Shown: positions 13,545 to 27,190, counted from the stretch's first letter. The stretch is DNA of 60,000 nt from Apostichopus japonicus (GCF_037975245.1 NC_092572.1:13646269-13706268); one strand, 5' to 3'. Notes: generated by a model from the letters alone, not told the origin. Numbers and translations: made by a program.

Positions 13545-13945
13545 AATGCTGATAAATTGGTTTACATTGATTCAACAATTGATCGACCACAGAAGTACAT
13601 TTTTGACCATTCCCATCACCAACAACAGAAAGAAACACTTGCAAAAACATACTCAATATCATATCGAGAGAGTAAACATATGCCATTGGCATCTTGTTTC
13701 ATCGCATGCTATCAATAAATCTTGTTTCATTTCCTTTACACAGGAACACCATATATTATGACACAGGCAAAATCAATTACAACACGACTAAATTGATTTA
13801 AATTCAGCAACTCCTCGACAACAGAAGTACATTTGTGACCATTCCCCTTCACCAATAACAGACAAGAAACACTTGGAAAACATTCATCGCATGCTTTTAA
13901 TCAATTTCGTTTTAATCCCTTTAGAGAGGAACACCATATACTTCC
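13545..13945 (-). repeat. Tandem duplication of the F-type lectin 3' end
   Basis: The segment 13550-13765 is a diverged copy of 13795-13945, which holds the lectin stop codon and 3' flank. Shared landmarks include the acagaagtacatttttgacc and aagaaacacttg stretches and the ggaacaccatata that encodes the lectin's final Tyr-Gly-Val-Pro. The outer copy still reads YGVPV then TAA. This is a short duplication of the last few codons plus 3' untranslated sequence, not a second gene. Confidence 0.7.
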
Positions 13946-16211
13946 ACTTCACACAGGGTAAGGAGTTTATTGTCTCCTGGCAGACGCACTGATACATCCG
14001 TCACAGTCTTGTCCAATGTAAACACAATGGGATTGTCAAGTATTTCCGTGGAACCTATGGTACCTATGACTTCGTTGTCTAGCGGATCAGCTGCAGTGCC
14101 AGCTAAGACTTGAGCCCCAAGAAGTCTCTCACCTACAGAATTTCGGAAATTAAATGACATCGATATTGACCCCAAAAATAAGCATGATAGAAATTGCGAA
14201 ACGTTTTCAAAGTTCCTCTGCTTTAAGGGGCAATTATATGTCTAAAAGAGGCGGGAAAATGCATGTTTGGTGATAAAAACCGATGAACATTAGGAAGAAT
14301 TGTGACATGTGCCATATACTACAATCACGTTTATTTATGTTACAAGTCAACATTTACAATAAGGCGACATTTATTGCAAACGATAATAATTGGTCATATA
14401 CCAAGTAACATTCTGTTTGGACTATGGCAGAAACGCATCCGTTAGTGTGATTTGCGAACTTACCCAAATTTCCATCAACACGGTTATATATTTGGATACT
14501 TCCCACTTGATAAGATGCACCAAGATCAACACTCCACCATGGATTAGTTGACCACACTGTCGATTGAAAGAAAAATGGATATTATTGAAATCGTTCCATC
14601 AAAAAATCAGACAATCAAGTGACTTAACAATACACTAAAATTAAAATCGAAGAAAAAAAAGCATTTTAATAACTTGTATTAAATTCAGTATCAGATTTGG
14701 CAGGTAATAATAGTTTTCAATAAAACTTAATACGCATAACATATATATATTTTGTTTGCGAATATAGAGAAGCATAATGATGACAATCGTATATACCTTA
14801 ACTCACCTACCCCATGCCAACCTATCCCTAACGTATCCCTGGTGCAACATTGTTGACATATTTACGGATAAGCATAATTTCGACACACAGGAAAGGTGAC
14901 ATAAATCGTAAAGTGCAGACAGCTCGGTGTAATGACGACTAGAGTATATATGGAACTTGTTCGAACATGAGACGTTGATATGTAACTGAATTGACAAACA
15001 TATTAGAATACTCATAATAAGACCGACAACCGACTCCAAACTCTGCGGTGGTATATGTAACTACTAACATGTTCCTGTACAGCTTCGAGTTGTCCAATAT
15101 CCGCTGGTGTTTTCGTTGACAGCATTTTCTGATTTCCCGTCTTGGTTGTATGTGGAGAGTTGTGTTGTTTCTTTTCCTGCGGCAACTGACAGATATAGTC
15201 AACAAATATAACAACGTTATTATTTATGAGGTCCTTGATATTATTCCTAACAAAATATGTTACTTTATATCTAACAAGATATGCTTCTCCTTACAAACAG
15301 TCTAATCTTTAAGATATCTTTGATGACTGTGTTAGCAGGCTTAGTAAAATGAAAGACTTTGTAGAGGGAAATATTTTAACGTTAGCAGCATATTCATAGA
15401 TATTGCGTTTGAACTTTCAAAAAGTGACCCAACAAACAAAAGAAAAAAAAAAAGAAACAGTGGACGAATTAAACTTTATCTTATGTACATATTGCTTGAT
15501 GACTAGAGAAACGTGAAATAGAAAATCGGTGCTACTTACCATTATGTGTACATAATGTCACGCTAGTAAATTGGCCATCGTCACACGTTTGTGCTGTAGA
15601 ACCCGAACAAACAAAATATAGTGTTTTATATACATATATATATATATATATATATTAATTCCAGCACATTTTATTGTACAGTACTCCTTATTTGTCAACT
15701 ATGAGTCACACCGTTTCTCCACTGATGTTATTTTCTTGAGTAGGCTACTCTTGTTTTTTATTACAATAAATAGTATATGTTTTGAGATTGGCGTCCAAAA
15801 TATACCTACAATTATCTCAATATGTTTGACCAAAGGTCACTAATAATTTTACGATCAATATTCAACAGAAAAATTTGCCAATATTTACCATTCAACCTAA
15901 AATCATGGATACAGTATGTATGATTTTCTAGTTATCTATCACTACACACAATGGTAATAAACACACACACAGTGTCGCTTATATATCCAACTTAACTAAA
16001 TGAGACTTCATGACAATGACATTCTTTTACATATTTTAAAAAAATTCTCTCAGCTAACCACAATAAAACTATTTATTCAACATATTAAATATATAACATC
16101 CTAAATGGACTCTTCTTCGTTACATAACATTAACAGCTTACCGGATGCTCCGACAAGCAGACAAGACAATATCACTGCAAATGTTCTGGTATTGATAAGG
16201 TCCATCATCAT
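13921..16211 (-). CDS. Secreted F-type lectin (fucolectin/FTP-domain) protein, five exons
   Basis: Exons 16211-16142, 15593-15540, 15185-15069, 14556-14464 and 14132-13921 join in phase to 546 nt (181 residues). Exon 1 encodes a signal peptide beginning MMMDLINTRTFAVILSCLL; three consecutive ATGs precede it and the first is taken as start. The mature domain shows FTP landmarks in order: VAAGKETTQLSTY, SENAVNENTSGYW, SCTGT, NPWWSVDLGASYQVGSIQIY, NRVDGN, ERLLGAQV, and the terminal LCEVEVYG. F-type lectins bind fucose and act in innate recognition. The canonical fucose motif HX26RXDX4(R/K) is not intact: the His position is Gly and five rather than four residues separate Asp from the last Arg. 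Sugar specificity is therefore doubtful. The donor of exon 3 (GTTAGT) is the least certain junction; a GTACAG donor 14 bases upstream would also fit the phase. Confidence 0.85.
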
Positions 16212-17113
16212 CAGCTGATTATCCAAATTTCTAGGGATATAAACGTTGGTTAAAAGCAGTAATGTTGTTACATTACATACATGTCAAGAACATCATCTTT
16301 CTCTAAGTAATGCATAACACGATTTTACGCGATTCTTTAATTTATTATACCCTACACTACTAATATCAAAAATCGATAAAGAACACACTATGCGCCAGAA
16401 AAATACCTGATACGAAAGTATACACTATATAAACAGTAGCCTGGCAAAATCGGTTCCGTTACTCACATGGTTTCAAAGTTAGAAAACTAGTTTTAGAAAC
16501 TTTACAAAGTGATACGATTTTGCTCCCATAATATTATTGTTAAGTGATTTGTTTCAAAGCTCCCAAATGACGTGCATAGGAAGATTGCAATTTTCACCAA
16601 AAAAAATATAAAGAAAGGATTCGTGGATAACTAGGTTAAATAATGAGCAGTGTGAGATACTTAGTCGTACAAGGCTACATGTTGAAAATCAATGAATAAG
16701 ACTAACCACAAGTTGAGCCCAATTAAACCCAAGTCAACTCGAAATGCCATTTGAGTGACATGGAAGCACATGATAACGAGGAAACATAATCGAGATCAAC
16801 AATACTAACATTCATGTTACGGTAATGATGATATTTCCTTATTCAAGCCTAGGTTATGAAACATTGATGACCGTGAATTTGAAGTGAACCAAATTAAGGA
16901 GGCCTTCACCGCTGTCGAAGTTGATGGAACGGGTTAACTATCGTTGTGCCAGTAGCATAATTTTCTCTCATAAATATATCATATCATATCAAATGAATAT
17001 AAATTAAACATCTTTCCTCATCTTCCATTGTTACAGAATTAAAGCAAATATAGGATGCTTTTTTTGTAAACAGTGAAATAGTTGCAATGATGGGGCTCAA
17101 TTTTAGTATGAGG
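16212..17113. other. Intergenic DNA upstream of the F-type lectin
   Basis: AT-rich spacer between the lectin start and unit 2. No promoter word stands out and no gene was seen. Confidence 0.4.
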
Positions 17114-19464
17114 ACACAAATTTGTTTGTCCTCCCATCGCATGCCTTCCATAGCTCTTTGTAGCTTAGAATATTTATGATTGAGGGTAATTCAAGAATCT
17201 TCCCATGCATAATTTGTTTCTAAGATGTTGTATACATAACCTAAAACACCACTCGAATAATGAATTGCAATTAACATAGACTTGTCTGAGCTATGTCTTT
17301 GCAGTAGGTTGCGCGGTACTATGGCTTTGAAAGCTGTCTGGTGGGGAGTCAAATTTCTTGCCCGGGGGTCACATTCTTCCCACATTTGCTCAAAACCGTC
17401 CGTGTAAGGACTACCATTAATTAGAATACATGTCACCCCCACCCCTACCCTCGCTTCCATCCCCGAACTTGAGTAGCAAATCGACAACAAGTGTCTCAAT
17501 TCAAATGACAATCTAAACTCTCAACATGATCGATTGCAATCGATCCTAAAGGTAGTCCTTGTGGATTATAGCATTGTTACAATTGTTGCTTTCTACTATT
17601 TATTAACAATAACAAGTCAAAATTGAATATACCTCAAAGTCTACTTGCCCCTTATTTCATTTTTATTTTAAACAATTTTACATAGAAAACGGGTTACGTG
17701 TTTTAAGGGAAGGTTATACATTCTGGAAACATAATCAATGACTATGGACAAAAAGAAAAGCAAAACTTAGCAGGACGAATGAGACATGAACATTCAATGA
17801 CAAGTTATAACTTCGTTACTTGTATCAAACTGTTAATAACTCGAATATTAGGAGTAGGAAATTCAGGGTTGTTACAAACTTAAGTCACTTAATAACGTAT
17901 TATACTGAGGCGTATCTCACGGTATGCGATTGTAACATGCCGTGTGCAGAATGATATACAGTGCACAGAAAATAGTTGTAGATGACTAACCTTGATATCA
18001 AGGGTCAACAGGTATCTTCGTATCTTCAAAAACGACTGTCTGTCTGAAAAGTGACGGATGAGTGTCCTTTATATGGTTTACGGCATCCCCTTCTTAGTCG
18101 TCTTGTCGCCACGTGTAAGAATTATACTGGTCCCTTTCCTACTTGATAACAGAATTGTAGTAAGTGAGGCATAAGATTATAACTTCTAACTGAAAATTTG
18201 AAAAAACTTGGTTTCTATTACTTCAGTCGATAATATTTCCAACCCGGAAAGGAAAGGTACTTGAAGTGCGATGAACGGTTGCACAGTTCATGGTACTTGA
18301 CTTAAAATATGAATCAAAGAATTGGCGGTTTATTTGTCATCTGGAACAAGTTGTCAGCAAAATCACACAGACTATGACATAGACATATTATGTGCAGAGG
18401 CATGCACTCATTCAGTCATTCATGCAAGACCACAACCGGCAGTTGTGATCCTTTAGTTGAGTTAGTTGGAACCAACCCTCCAGGCCTCGGAATACTGGAG
18501 GCCCGGTTCAATCATCCACATACAGTGCATATCGCTACACCTCCTGGTCAATTCCAGTCAATCATAAGCTCACGCATTTTAGTCACTCAGCAACCAAAAT
18601 TGTTTCTTACAGATTATAGACACATTTTGGCTTTAGTTGTTCTCACGTTAAAGTTCATGGGCATTGCACTGAAACTAAAGAATAATACTTAAAATAAAAC
18701 AAACCACTGGAACATATTGAAAGAGTCTTTCATGAAGAAGAGAGCTCACAGAGTTTAGATATTAAGATATTCCTTTTTTCACCTCAACATTTTTAACTTG
18801 CACTTTTGACAATAACAATGAACATGGAAAAAGAAGAGGGGTTACTAGCCGCCCACTCAATGTACATGGCTTGATCAATTCGTACTGTGCAAAAAAAGAC
18901 AACCGTTAAGCAGTATAAACTGAAGCGTGTTATAACACCGTAACATATGTTACACCTGTCAGCAGATGCCACTGTGTAAAAATTCCTAAGAGAGACGAAT
19001 TCAGTTCTCAAATGACTAATTAGTAGTCTAAACAACTGTCCCTCTGTTTTCCTAGTAAGAATACCCTATAAAGATGGTTCAAATTTCAGCTTTTAATTAT
19101 CGTCTATTTTTTGTTCAAATGTGGACCAAATTATTAGCGAAACCTTACAGTAGTATGGTTAGTCAAGTCAATCATTATGTATAGGACTGTGTGTTTAGTA
19201 GTTTCTGTTTGTAAGTCCTCGGCAGCAGGTGGACATAACCGTAACTAATTGAAAGAAAATATGTTGATTCAATGTTCACTGCGAAATGAGAAAGAAAACT
19301 AACAGAATGCTATGAAGTACACATTCGCTACGTAATCGAGTGTCAAAAGGAGATTTAAACAAACTTAATGTAACCTACGACCTATACGAACATTTCTCAA
19401 TATCATACTGTGTTTTAGTAGATCTACATCACTTCTCTATAAAAAAACTAACGACTTTTAGAGT

Positions 19465-22178
19465 TTTTTTTTTTTTTCACTGTATTTATTTACAATACCG
19501 TAACACATAATACAAATGAATCAGCAAAAAGACTTACATAAGAAGCTTACATAAAGAAATCATAGAAGTCGTTAAGGTTACACAAATTGTTGTTTTGCTT
19601 AGAAATGAAATAGTGCAGGTCAAGTTGAAAGCGAAACTTAAAATAAAATTCGTGCACATGTGGGATTTTGTTATCCAACCTACAAGTATAAATGTACTTT
19701 TTAGCATGCAAAATTAAAAAGTTCACAGGATTATCTATATCACCAAAATCACCAAAACAAATGTTGGTCAAATTAAAAGAATAATTAGTTTTAATGCAAT
19801 TTGAATTCACTGCCTCCCAGAATCGCTCAACGTGACTACAATTATAAAACAAATGTATAAGCGTTTCATCGGCATTCTTGCAAAATGAACAAAGTGGAGA
19901 ATTAACCATTTTCATTTTATAAAGCAAGCTATTTATGCCTAAAATACGATGTAGAAAACGCAATTGTAAATATGATACTTTGGGGTCATTCACAGCCGTA
20001 TAAGGCAGCCTAAAAATCTTATTCCAAACTATTTTCACTGGAAAATTCATAGCTTGCCACTTCATAATAGACGACGGGGGGCGTGCAGAGACCGGTAATT
20101 AGCTTATTATAAACATTTTTGGTTATTTTATGTGTGCGCATGCACATATTAAAGTTATTTTCACTCATTGGGAGCAAAACAGAATCATGGTACCCCCTCC
20201 AATAACTAGGAATGGCGTGAATAATCCCAAAGTGCGAAGTAAAAGGAAAATTTCTAATATATTTTTTCGCTTGAAACGTGTTATATGGAATTACCGAGCC
20301 ATCATTTTTAATGAAATCTTTCACATAAATTGTTCTGTGATTTAAAAGATTATACTGGAAAATTACTTTATTGTTAACCAATATATGACTGTTGTTTAAA
20401 ATGATTGCATTACCATAATTACTGTCTGGATGATAAAAATTAAACTCAGCCCAAGCCTCACACACTTCTCTGCAAAAAATATTAGAAATACAAGAAACTG
20501 CCTCCTTATTGAAATTACATTTAAAAAGAAAAGCACCACTGAACTTTTTTAGGTATAAATCAAAAAATATTTTCCATTTTCCTCTCTGAGGGGCTAAATA
20601 CCGTTTTACCCAGCTACAGTTTAGACTTTTAATAAAAGATTCAATATCTGTCATATCAAAGCCACCATTAACTTTCTTATTAATAAGGGTGCTCCGTTTA
20701 ATCTTATAAGGTTTATTGTTCCAAATAAAATTATACAAAATTTTATTAACCTCTTTAATGAAACTAAGAGGAGGATTTGGTAGAACACTAAAAAAAAAAA
20801 AGTTTGCGAAATGGCCAAACTCTTAATTATAGTTATTTTACCAGTTGGTGTTAAGTCACGTTTTGACCACATCCCAAGTAACTGTTTGAGCCTGGATAAT
20901 TTGGGAAGATAATTCAACGAAAAGAAATCTTCATTCTTTGTAGTAAATGTGACACCAAGATATTTCACTGGACCAAGATTAACATTAAAACCATACTCAT
21001 GAAAATACCAGGGAACCCTTGAAACCATAGCACCCAATGGAAAAAAGAATGATTTGCTGAAATTAACTTTTAAACCCGAAGCGGCAGAGAAATTATTAAG
21101 AATGTTTACAACCTCTACAAGAGAAGCGCGTGAACCATCTAAAAATAAAACAGTATCATCGGCATATTGTGAAATTCTTATTTCAGAGTTATTAATAGAT
21201 ATACCCTTGATACGACAGCTTGTTTTAACCATGAATGTGAGAAATTCTGAACATAAGATAAAGGGGTAAGGACTGGGTGGACAACCCTGTCTTACACCTC
21301 GAGAAATACTGAAATACTGAGAGAGATGACCATTGTTAATAACACAAGATGTGACGTTCCCATAATAAGTTCTAACCCACCTAATAAAATTTGGACCAAA
21401 ATTGAAGAATTTTAAACTTTGATAAAGAAACTCCCAGTCCAAAGAATCAAAAGCCTTTTCAAAATCTAGAAACAGAAGAGTACCTGAAATATTGTTGGAA
21501 TTACAATGATCAATGAGGTCTAAAACTAGTCTAATGTTCTCACCGATGAAACGTCCTTTTAAGAATCCAGTTTGCTCATCACTAATAATGTAATTTAAAA
21601 CACGCTTAATACGGGTTGCCAAGCATTTGGCTCCAATCTTGTAGTCAGTATTTAAAATTGCTATAGGCCTCCAATTTTTCAAATACTGTAAATCTTTTGA
21701 AGGCTTTGGAATCAAAGAGATTATTGCCCTGCCCTGTTTATCGGCTAAGTGTGTACAACTGAAAGCAAAATTAAGAGAATTAACTACAGAGTTACCTAAA
21801 ATGTCCCAAAAATGTACATAAAATTCAACTAATAATCCATCAGAACCGGGGGGTTTATTCTTATGCATGGACCCAATAGCCTCTTTACATTCATTGATGG
21901 TAAAAAGACCCTCGCACAAATAACTCTGATCATCGGTAAGACTCTTGTGATTAGTACAAACATCATCAAAAAACGAGACAGGAGAAATATTAGGACACTT
22001 AGTATAAAGTTTACGATAAAAACTAACAGCTTCACTTAAAATATCCTGACAATTTGAAACAATATGACCATCTTCATTGCGAAGCTGTGATATGTTATTA
22101 TTTACCTTGTTGTAACGTTCAAGATTAAGAAAATACTGTGAATTTTTCTCACCATATTCACACCATCTAGCCCTAGAG
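19465..22178 (-). mobile_element. 5'-truncated Tx1/L1-type LINE retrotransposon
   Basis: The element is on the minus strand. It ends at 19465-19478 in a poly(T) run (its poly-A tail) and is flanked by a 13-bp target duplication, CGACTTTTAGAGT, at 19452-19464 and 22179-22191. Only the second part of ORF2 is present. It begins ARWCEYGEKNSQYFLNLERY and shows reverse transcriptase motifs LIPKPSKDLQYLKNWRPI, FLDFEKAFDSLDW, GVRQGCPPSPY and the catalytic YADD (21155-21166), then a C-terminal Cys/His motif (CSFCKNADETLIHLFYNC). The endonuclease and ORF1 are missing. Two frameshifts break ORF2, one at the T-run near 20790-20800 and one at a C-run near 20075. The GEKNSQYFLNLE start is typical of the Tx1 group of the L1 superfamily. 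Confidence 0.93.
19547..22178 (-). pseudogene. LINE ORF2 remnant: reverse transcriptase plus C-terminal Cys/His domain
   Basis: Three consecutive frames (22178-~20795, ~20795-~20075, ~20070-19547) make one broken ORF2 that lacks its endonuclease N terminus. The first frame happens to continue into flanking DNA up to an ATG at 22267, outside the element, so the apparent 538-residue protein is a chance fusion. In the RT, GCPPSP replaces the usual GCPLSP, further evidence of decay. The remnant is not expected to be active. Confidence 0.88.
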
Positions 22179-22861
22179 CGACTTTTAGAGTGGATAAAAT
22201 GCATGTATTCTAAAGAAAACGTCCACTTAAAGATTAACACTAACAATTTACCATTGTCATTAACCATGTCAAAAGATTATCGAATATGACGAAAAGTTGA
22301 CCTTGCGAATTTGGGATAAGAAAGAAAGTATGGAGTAACCCTTTAACAAACAAGGGTTGTTACGTGACCGATATTGGTCTTGTCGTTACTATGATGTAAT
22401 AATATGAAGTAATGTAAGCTTGATCGGATTGTAATTATGAAAGAGACAGGGGATCAGCAAACTCTCGAGAAAAATTAGCAAATATGTTAGGTACCGTTTC
22501 ATATTCTTGACACGAGAATATTGCTAGGGTACCATTAGATATAACTATACACAGATTTACTATAGACAGCTGATTTATGCATAAGCTTTTTTCGGCTTGA
22601 ATTGAACCTGCATATGTACTTTTGAGCACAAAGTTATATAGCAATAACATGTACAATAAAGTGAGCAAAAGGGAAGTTTGTTTGCTATATACGTCGAACT
22701 ATGTATTCAAGGTAAATACGCATACACCGATTGTGACTTATTCTCTGCATACTCGATCATAGTGTTATCGTTGGCAAAGAAAGCACTATCATGTAATACA
22801 GATATTTGTAGAAATTAGTTACTCTATACTGCCTACTGTTTACTTCATACTACTGTTTACT

Positions 22862-22885
22862 TATATATATATATATATATATATA
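22862..22885. repeat. Short (TA)n microsatellite
   Basis: Unit 2 equivalent of the long TA array at 3029-3224. Confidence 0.9.
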
Positions 22886-22887
22886 CC

Positions 22888-23410
22888 CAAGATGATACGA
22901 TCACCATGTTTTTTCATGAAGTCACGAAGTGATGGGGACACATTGAATATGGCTTGAAAAACGGATTCATTATTTTTCAACGGCTTTGAAACAAGATGAG
23001 TCATATGATCTCCAAGAGTATTGATTTCAAAATATTCTGTCAACCAACGATTTTGTTGAAGTAGAACAGGCAAAGGGTCAACAGCAAACGAAGCAGAAAA
23101 CCCGACACTCGGCAATAGTTGGCAGCATGGTGCCAGCTTTTTTAATAGTTTCCAATTTTTGCAGGATGTTAACGATAGCTTTAAACAGTTTGTCACGCGA
23201 TGAAGCTGAGTCACACGCAATAATGTTTTTTTCCAGATTTGTTTTTGAAAGATTTGCTAATTGGACATTGCTATCAACACTCACCGATGACAGGGGCAGT
23301 CGGAACGCTATCATGAATAGATCCTTTGGCTTTTTTTTTCAGCTGACTGCTGAGATTGACCATTAGATTCAATGAGATTCTTAATTACTTTAAAGTTGAG
23401 CTCCAAGCGA
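22888..23410 (-). pseudogene. Unidentified degenerate coding remnant, unit 2
   Basis: Copy of the unit 1 remnant. It keeps an extra segment at its C-terminal side (SVFQAIFNVSPSLRDFMKKH) that unit 1 lost. The same frameshift separates the two readable frames, so decay began before duplication. Confidence 0.35.
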
Positions 23411-23943
23411 TCGACTTTTTTTGTTTTATATCACTCATTCGCGATTGATCAGGGGAGTTGACACTAGCCTCTTTGTCTGATTTACAAAAGAATTACAGAT
23501 GTAGAAAAATTTCGAATAGAGTTTAGATGCATTGTCCAGCATATTATACAACGAATGATGTGCACAGCTTCTTCTTGTCGCTACAATCAAATGCATGCAC
23601 TGATGATTGGCAAAGAAAACAACACAATAGGTTTGCCTGCATGCAGTTGCACACTGTGTATTCGACAATGGAGGCAAACCTAGTTAATGTGTGCATCACA
23701 CACAGAAATAAGTTTCGCAGAACTAATTTAAGTATCCAAGACAACTTAGGCTTGACAGACCAGTGCCAAAGGATTTCAAGTCGCCGCAAATTGGGCGAAT
23801 ATAATGTTAAATTAATTCAAAGAGTATTAACAAGTGGCGTATGAAAATAATAATAATGTCCAACATCATTGAAATATAAACTCCACTACGTAATTTAAAT
23901 GGAATAACACAACCGTTTCGAAGTAGATCAAATAACGATGTTC

Positions 23944-23946
<3 letters not shown>

Positions 23947-24020
<74 letters not shown>
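23947..24020. repeat. (TA)n microsatellite
   Basis: Marks the right end of block A in unit 2. Confidence 0.95.
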
Positions 24021-24025
<5 letters not shown>

Positions 24026-25479
24026 TATAACATTAATAACTAAATATTTACTCATATATATTTCATTTAATTTTTCATTTCATAAGTTCATTTAATGAAT
24101 TTCGTCTTAGTTTCCATTACAGAATATGTGTTTGTAAATAAATTGTGAAGTCTTCTGTTACCCATTGGCTTTTGGCATTCTCTCCATGGTCCTTAGTATC
24201 CTTTAAATGTAATATTTAAAATATGCTGAAACATTTACAATATTTAGGGCAGATTGTATCGTAACCCGTGCTGCTCAGTGTTGGAATAGGTCACTGAAAT
24301 TTGCTTTTCTTGTCATTTACATATACATCGAATACATATGTTATATTCCAATGAACGATTGAATTAATACCACCAATTTCTCTGTCGGTAGTTGCGTCAC
24401 TTTGTACTATTTCATTATGAAACCCTGTTGTGCATATTATGTGGAACGTAGTTTTCGTCATCATTGGAAAGTGCAACAAATCTGCCTAGTGAACCTTTTC
24501 TCAACAGATATTTTTTTTCTACCAGAAAGTTCCAGTGCGAAGACTACCTGCAGATAAGAGGTAAAATGAACCTTAAATCATATCCGTTGGTGCATGAGTT
24601 TCAAAGACTGCAGCTGTATAATGTTCATTCAATGAATTTCATCTTAGTTTCAATTTAAAGAATATGTGCTTCTTAATAAATAGTGAAAACTTTTTTTACC
24701 CATTGGGGTTTTGTCGTTCTCTGCATGATCCTTAGTATATATTAAATGTAACTTTTCAATTATGATGAAACGTTGTACCATATTTACGGCAGATTTTATC
24801 GTAACCAGTGCTGCTAACTATTGGAATAAGTCAATGTTTTGTGCCATTCTGTTCATTTGCTTTTCTTGTCATTTACATTTACATCGTGTATAGATCATAC
24901 TCCATGCGTGTTCACATCATATCAATTACAATGAGGTCTCAGTTTGTGACTGTAATATCGTTAAGAATCACCTGAAGGAACATAAGCTAAAAAACGTAAG
25001 CTGAAAAAACGGTAAATGTCTCTGCTGTGGATATGTCATATTCATAACACGTGATCAAAATAAATCTATGTGTTTCTATTTTTGAGCAGGTACGTTAGTT
25101 TTCTGTGACACATTTCGTTAGTTTAAGCCAATGAACAGGATAGTTCGGAAAAATGTTGAGGCCTGACTTTAAGCCCGTCTCTGGAAACAACAATACTTTA
25201 TTCAACTGCTCTTCATAAGTTATACTGAAGCGTTCACGAAAATTTTCATCTTATCTTCTGGGTCAACTAGTGACCTAGTCGGTATAGGAAAGTCCTCTCG
25301 GCCTTGGCTCAGATGCGTCATACCTTCTCTCTCAGCAAGAGCTGCAACAGTGTCTCCAAAATTTAATAAATTTGCTCTGTTAAAGGCTGCTGTAGCAAGT
25401 GTTTTTTAACAGGGTTGGGTTCGTAGCCCTACGCCTAACCCTCATCCTTTTGCTTCCGGGATTAGGACCGACATAGGGA

Positions 25480-25860
25480 GAGTAGACATAATGCCAGCAT
25501 AAAAATACTGCACGCGTCAACTGATTTAAGTGCACCATTAAATGTTGCGTGCGAATGCCATGAATGTCGTAAATCAAGTAAAACGAGTGTCTAGACATAA
25601 TGCCAGCATAAAAATACGGCACTAGTCAACTGATTTAAGTGAACCATTAATGTTGCGTGCATATGCCGTGAAGATCGAAATAAAGTAAAACGACTTAATC
25701 TATAGACAAAATGCCAGCATAAAAATACTGAACTAGTCAACTGATTTAAGTGCACCATTAAATGTTACGTGCGAATGCCGTGAATGTCGGAAATCAAGTA
25801 AAACGAGTGCCTAGAGATAATGCCAGCATAAATATACTGCACTTTTCAACCTTCTTAGTT
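25480..25860. repeat. ~109-bp tandem repeat, about 3.5 copies
   Basis: atgccagcataaaaatac begins at 25491, 25600, 25711 and 25820, followed each time by caactgatttaagtg or a close variant. There is no coding meaning. Confidence 0.9.
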
Positions 25861-25869
25861 GAACCATTA

Positions 25870-27190
25870 GAGGAATAACGAAGGCAGGGGTCATATTAAA
25901 AAATATATTAAAATACCCTCCTGAAATTTTTTGAAACAGGGTGGTACTAAATCTCTTGTAAAACAAATAATCAGATCTTTTCAACATGACACTTTTGAGA
26001 TATTAGCTGTCAGAGATGACCTAGTTTTGTACAGAGCAACTTTACAAGGATATTAATTAATATTGAAAAAAGCTAAAACCCTGAAATTTGGTAAGTTGTA
26101 CAAACTTATGTTTATAAGTAGAGTAAGTTCTCACATAGTTATGTTGTAAAAAAAAATGGCATCAAAAACCCTTCCTGATGCTGAATCGCAGAACTAAATA
26201 GTAACTTCACAGCTGCACAACTTGCAAACATATAATTTACAGGAAGCAATGTAAACATTATTTTGTATTGTTCTCACTAGATATAATTACCTCTTAAAGA
26301 ATCAAGTATTCCAAACCAAAACAATAGTTTAGGAGCAATTTCTCACTTAAAATTGCAAAAAAAATTCTCACAAAAAATACCAAAATTAATTGATTAATTT
26401 ATATTTCAGAAACAAAAATATTGTCGCATGGCTACCTACTGTAGAACCAATGATGATTCAGTTTTTTACTTTCATTTTGAAGATGTTGTCAAATTGTTAT
26501 CATTCTGTATTATACAAGATACTTTCCAACGTTGTAATGTTGTTTTAATAACAATTGTAGAACACCGGACAAAAGTTTTGTGAAAAATATTAATGACATT
26601 ATTAAAAACAATTAAGTCTTCATCAAACATTTTTAAAGATGTCATAATAATGTTATGACATTCTGAACAAAATCAGCGAGATTTTAATCAAATGAAAGGC
26701 TTTCCCCTGCAAGTAGCTGTGTTGAATTGAAATTGCTACATATTTACCATTTTTAAAGCTTTATCGATGACCTTCTCTAAACGTTTGCAAAACATTTGTA
26801 CAACATTTGTGGAAATATTTTATTAAAAACATTTGGAAAATGTCATTAAAACGTTTTCATGATTTAATATGATATCTACAAAATGTTATATAAACGATTA
26901 ACAAAAACATTTGGTAATAACATATCTACGCCCTTCTCAACATGTTATAAAAACGTTATGTGTTGGCTGGGAATATACGGCATTCTCAGAAAGGACGTCT
27001 CATGTGGTAAACCGGCTCAATTTTGGCGGTTAACCCACCACATATTTTCATTTTAAACAACACACTTCCTGGACTGGTAACAGGTAATCGAGAACCTTTT
27101 GCTTTCCCCCTCTGGATGTTTTTTCTTCTTCTTCTGCGATCGTTTATGGTTTTATTCTTATGCACACGTATACTGCCCGACTGTCCAGAC
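25870..27190. other. AT-rich intergenic DNA
   Basis: Unit 2-specific. From about 26530 to 26970 there are many imperfect acattt/aacgtt-type words ending gtgttggctggg, which look like the edge of an old interspersed repeat. No coding region seen. Confidence 0.4.

Larger units (their letters stand above)
17114..23930. repeat. Segmental duplication block A, unit 2 copy
   Basis: Second copy of block A. It is interrupted by a LINE at 19465-22178 that is absent from the first copy. It retains about 70 bases (near 22890-22970) that the first copy has lost beside its TA microsatellite. The left boundary is near 17114. Confidence 0.9.

Noticed and set aside
22179-22267. N-terminal residues of the 538-codon RT frame
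   Set aside because: They lie outside the LINE, beyond the target duplication, in ordinary block-A DNA; they are a chance in-frame extension.
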